DNA of 64,000 nucleotides from Tissierella sp. Lineage in GTDB: Bacteria > Bacillota > Clostridia > Tissierellales > Tissierellaceae. A program made the translations under genes and the position numbers. Of the stretch, positions 61,511-64,000 are shown one piece after another. The notes beneath the pieces are model-generated. The model was given only the letters and a program-made list of their open reading frames with translations. It was not told the DNA's origin and did not search any database. Positions within the stretch are counted from its first letter, which is position 1, and each line of letters starts with the position of its first letter. The stretch lies in contig NZ_JAVKTS010000003.1 of NCBI RefSeq assembly GCF_031460495.1, positions 62,001 to 126,000 of the forward strand, written 5' to 3'.

Positions 61511-62284
61511 TTATTTTTTACCTGCTGCTATTTTAATCATTTTCTGATGCTGTGGATCTTGCTTTCCATCCATATGTCTTGTACTAGCTGCAAAATGTAT
61601 ATCAAAATGACCATCTATTCCGTTGCCCTTTATGTAGTCAAGATTGATTCCTGTTCCATATCCTCCAGATCTATTTTTTGTAGTTATGCCACCTGCCACA
61701 TTGTCTAATCCTGCATGGGGCATGAAAGTTACACTAGCAGCTATCCTTCTTCCACCATATTCCACAATGGCAGGTCTTCTCTCCCAACTAAAACCACCCC
61801 ATATTGACTTCATAATATTTGTGTCTTCTTTTGTCAATGTTTCGCAATCTGCGTGATTAGTCCCTACTGATCTATTTACCATATATGATTTTCCAGTATA
61901 AAAATCTGTAACTTTAAAATCTGCTCCTCTAGGGATTATTTTATCTACCCCTCCAAACCAGCTAATATATTCTCCATATTTGCTATCTTCTTTTGTATCT
62001 GTATTTACTACTTCTGCTTTTGAGGATTGTCTATCTACTGCTCCCCTATTTACAGAAACATTATCTCCTTTTCCAGGAATTTGCACTGTTTGTCCAGGAT
62101 AAATTATTGTTTTTCCTGTGGCCTTATTTTCTTTTAAAATGCTATCCAAAGATACTCCGTATTTTTGAGATATCTTCCAAAAGGATTCTCCTTTCTTTAC
62201 AGTATGTGGAGCTGCAAAGCTAGCTCCGTTTACTCCAATAGTTAATACCATGGCCCCTATGGCTACCTTCGTTTTATTCTTCAT
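61511..62284 (-). CDS. Secreted LysM-domain protein
   Basis: The chosen start is ATG 62284 with AGAAGGGAGA, giving 257 aa with a signal peptide cut after ASFA. A LysM domain (about 27-70) HTVKKGESFWKISQKYGVSL follows and binds peptidoglycan. The C-terminal region (about 105-250) is a different domain with CETLTKEDTNIMKSIWGGFSW, RPAIVEYGGRRIAASVTFMP and HFDIHFAASTRHMDGKQDP. These contain several His/Asp and a Cys, consistent with a zinc- or amidase-like fold I cannot name. The frame continues upstream to 62371 without a ribosome site. It is alone between terminators. Confidence 0.8.
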   Translation of the reverse strand: MKNKTKVAIGAMVLTIGVNGASFAAPHTVKKGESFWKISQKYGVSLDSILKENKATGKTIIYPGQTVQIPGKGDNVSVNRGAVDRQSSKAEVVNTDTKEDSKYGEYISWFGGVDKIIPRGADFKVTDFYTGKSYMVNRSVGTNHADCETLTKEDTNIMKSIWGGFSWERRPAIVEYGGRRIAASVTFMPHAGLDNVAGGITTKNRSGGYGTGINLDYIKGNGIDGHFDIHFAASTRHMDGKQDPQHQKMIKIAAGKK

Positions 62285-62378
62285 TTGTTTCTCCCTTCTA
62301 TTCAATAAATTTACTACTCTATATATTAATTCGACATAATTCTCAAAAATCCTTCCGGTAATATTATCCAAGTGAATG

Positions 62379-62400
62379 AAAAAGGGAGCCCATAGCCCCC
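62379..62400 (-). terminator. Terminator of the 145-aa gene
   Basis: GGGGGC and GCTCCC form a 6-7 bp GC stem (one G-T pair) followed by TTTTT on the minus strand, 29 bases after the stop. Confidence 0.65.
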
Positions 62401-62428
62401 TCTACTACCTTATCCCAAATATTGGATT

Positions 62429-62866
62429 TTATTCATTGTATTCTATATCTAGATGCACTTCTTCAGGCATAACTTTTAAGTTAGTTTTGACTACAATATA
62501 TGGATAACTGTACTCTTGCTCTACTATTTCATTAGGGTCTGGGTCAGTAAATCTTGCATGGACAACTAAATTAAATACATCTTTTGAGAATTTTTCCTTA
62601 ATTATTTGATCTATCTCTACTATATATCCCTGAGTGATTTTTTCTCCCCTAGTGACTACAACATAAATATCATCTCTATATTTACAAGTTAAAGCCCTTT
62701 CCTCTGTTAAATATCTAGGCAACATTTCAGATATTTTATCCGGTATATCTTCCTCTGCTACGATTTTAAATTTTATTTCTCCCTCACTACTCTTTAAAAT
62801 TTTAGGTATAAATACAATTCCAATGATTAATATAATAGCTAATGCAATAATATGTGTTTTTTTCAA
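62429..62866 (-). CDS. Membrane-anchored hypothetical protein, 145 aa
   Basis: One N-terminal membrane helix (HIIALAIILIIGIVFIPKIL) is followed by a soluble domain (about 30-145) with RYLTEERALTCKYRDDIYVV, VVHARFTDPDPNEIVEQEY and SYPYIVVKTNLKVMP. It resembles the small anchored proteins with protease-complex-inhibitor-like or polyvalent roles that clostridia often carry, but I cannot name a family. The start is TTG 62866 with GGGGGGATTGGA. It lies between the transketolase and LysM genes with its own terminator. Confidence 0.6.
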   Translation of the reverse strand: MKKTHIIALAIILIIGIVFIPKILKSSEGEIKFKIVAEEDIPDKISEMLPRYLTEERALTCKYRDDIYVVVTRGEKITQGYIVEIDQIIKEKFSKDVFNLVVHARFTDPDPNEIVEQEYSYPYIVVKTNLKVMPEEVHLDIEYNE

Positions 62867-62936
62867 TCCAATCCCCCCAATAATTAATCTTATATAATTA
62901 ATATTCTATTGGACATAGGATTATGAATATTTAATT

Positions 62937-62975
62937 AAGAAAGACCTCTGATATTTTATAAACTCAGAGGTCTTT
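62937..62975 (-). terminator. Terminator of the transketolase pair
   Basis: AAGACCTCTGA and TCAGAGGTCTT stem with TTCTTAATT on the minus strand just after the transketolase C-terminal stop. Confidence 0.75.
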
Positions 62976-62977
62976 GT

Positions 62978-63907
62978 CTACAATATTTCTTTAGCTTTAT
63001 TTACTATATTCTCTACATTAAGTCCATATTTTTCTAGTAGCTTGTTTCCATCTCCAGACTCTCCAAATGTATCCAGAGTACCAATTCTAATGACCTTTGT
63101 AGGATGTTTTTCAGATACTACTTCAACAACAGCACTACCTAAACCACCTATTATGCTATGCTCTTCTACTGTGATTATTCCTTTTGTTTCCCTTGCTGCT
63201 TTTAATATTATATCTTCATCTATTGGCTTTATACTTGCCATATTTATTACTCTGGCAGATATACCTTCTTCAGCAAGCTTTTCTCCTGCCTCTAATGCCT
63301 TTGCAACCATAACACCTGTTGCGATAATAGTTATATCTTTTCCATCTTTTAACTCTACACCTTTACCTATTTCAAATCTATAGTTTTCATCAAATATCAC
63401 AGGTACTTTTGCTCTTCCTAGTCTAATATATACAGGTCCATTATGCTCGGCTGCTTTAATAATACATTGCTCTGTTTCTATTGCATCTGCAGGGCTTAGG
63501 ACTACCATATTTGGCAGAGATCTCATTAAACTAATGTCTTCTAAGGCTTGATGAGTCGCTCCATCTTCTCCAACTGTTAATCCAGCATGAGTTGCTGCTA
63601 TCTTTACATTTAACTTTGGATAGCATATGGAGTTTCTAATAATCTCAAAGGCACGCCCTGTAGCAAACATAGCAAATGTTGATGCAAAGGGTATTTTCCC
63701 AGCGGTTGATAATCCTGCTGCTGTTCCCATTAAATTTTGTTCTGCTATTCCAACATTAAAAAATCTATCAGGATAGGCCTTTGCAAAAACTGATGTTTTT
63801 GTAGATCCAGAAAGGTCAGCATCTAATACGACAATATTTTTATTTGTTTTTCCTAATTCTTTTAATGCTTCTCCATATGCATCTCTTGTAGCTATCATAT
63901 TAGTCAT
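62978..63907 (-). CDS. Transketolase, C-terminal subunit
   Basis: The 309-aa subunit has the pyrimidine-binding domain: RDAYGEALKELGKTNKNIVVLDADLSGSTKT (shown as VVLDADLSGSTKT), FFNVGIAEQNLMGTAAGLS (with the thiamine-activating Glu), and HAGLTVGEDGATHQALEDI with ATHQALED. The C-terminal domain ends in FGESGDGNKLLEKYGL. This split, two-gene form of transketolase is common in clostridia. ATG 63907 overlaps the stop of the N-terminal subunit gene, so the subunits are made in equal amounts. It serves the pentose phosphate pathway. Confidence 0.93.
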   Translation of the reverse strand: MTNMIATRDAYGEALKELGKTNKNIVVLDADLSGSTKTSVFAKAYPDRFFNVGIAEQNLMGTAAGLSTAGKIPFASTFAMFATGRAFEIIRNSICYPKLNVKIAATHAGLTVGEDGATHQALEDISLMRSLPNMVVLSPADAIETEQCIIKAAEHNGPVYIRLGRAKVPVIFDENYRFEIGKGVELKDGKDITIIATGVMVAKALEAGEKLAEEGISARVINMASIKPIDEDIILKAARETKGIITVEEHSIIGGLGSAVVEVVSEKHPTKVIRIGTLDTFGESGDGNKLLEKYGLNVENIVNKAKEIL

Positions 63908-64000
63908 CTAATCCACCTCCTAGTTCTTCTATTGCTTTATTTGCTTCTTCATTACTTGGAGCCTTTCCATGCCAGCCTACTTGATTTTCCATAAAAGAAA
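63900..64000 (-). CDS. Transketolase, N-terminal subunit (partial, C-terminal end)
   Basis: The last 32 codons before the right edge read in frame to TAA at 63902-63900. They end MENQVGWHGKAPSNEEA...EELGGGLDD, the usual close of the thiamine diphosphate-binding subunit (VGWHGKAP is typical). Stop and start of the next gene overlap (GATGACTAA). Confidence 0.85.
   Translation of the reverse strand, partial: SFMENQVGWHGKAPSNEEANKAIEELGGGLDD

Noticed and set aside
1-64000. CRISPR array, prophage, IS element, tRNA or rRNA genes
   Set aside because: I saw no regularly spaced repeats, transposase, integrase, phage structural gene or tRNA-like clover sequence.

Overview
The window is AT-rich chromosomal DNA from a spore-forming, anaerobic-type Firmicute, most likely Clostridia or Tissierellia. 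The evidence is a GerA-type germinant receptor operon, two T-box leaders, strong AGGAGG ribosome sites with frequent TTG/GTG starts, a CarD-family factor, a selenouridine/geranyl tRNA enzyme (MnmH) and a sigma-54 regulated catabolic operon. I see no rRNA, tRNA, CRISPR array, transposase or prophage. Almost everything is ordinary chromosome; the accessory parts are small.

Layout. 1-9.9 kb (minus strand): end of an epoxyqueuosine-reductase-like protein, a tandem GNAT acetyltransferase, a small unknown gene behind a structured leader, a HicAB toxin-antitoxin pair with a consensus promoter and a tandem operator, a D-Ala-D-Ala-ligase-like ATP-grasp protein, an isolated MotA/MotB stator pair, a metallophosphoesterase, an EamA transporter, a gamma-carbonic-anhydrase-like protein, a gamma-glutamylcyclotransferase-like protein and a DbpA-type RNA helicase. 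10-17.2 kb: a four-gene operon (threonine-aldolase-like, class V aminotransferase, MatC/SLC13-like carrier, aconitase/LeuC-type large subunit) downstream of a PrpR_N-PAS-AAA-HTH sigma-54 activator. The gap between activator and operon carries a -24/-12 promoter matching TGGCAYG-N4-TTGC and two TGAAAC-N6-GTTTCA-type activator sites. This is the strongest candidate here for an undescribed pathway.

17.4-31.6 kb: chemoreceptor, HD-domain protein, a two-gene unit of a 72-aa helical protein and a FIST-like protein flanked by diverged direct repeats, CarD, a protein with a histone-H1-like lysine/alanine tail, a heterodimeric ABC exporter, secreted and hypothetical proteins, glyoxalase, DUF2249, MnmH and a YwaF-like membrane protein. 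31.6-34.8 kb: trpS and cysK-cysE, each behind its own T-box (specifiers read as TGG and TGC). 34.9-41.3 kb: a two-component system split by an oppositely oriented small secreted protein, then gerAA-gerAC-gerAB.

41.4-48.9 kb: an apparent MATE / DUF1893 / ECF S-component / MTA-SAH deaminase operon, a hotdog thioesterase, a cysteine-poor ribosomal protein S4 with a perfect Fur-type box against its promoter, and an ABC-2 transporter. 49-64 kb: uvrB-uvrA with an SOS box, a lipoprotein, and the division/cell-wall block ftsE-ftsX-M23 peptidase-ctpA-PDZ protein. The window ends with a formyl-THF cyclo-ligase, a LysM protein, a small membrane-anchored protein and a split transketolase.
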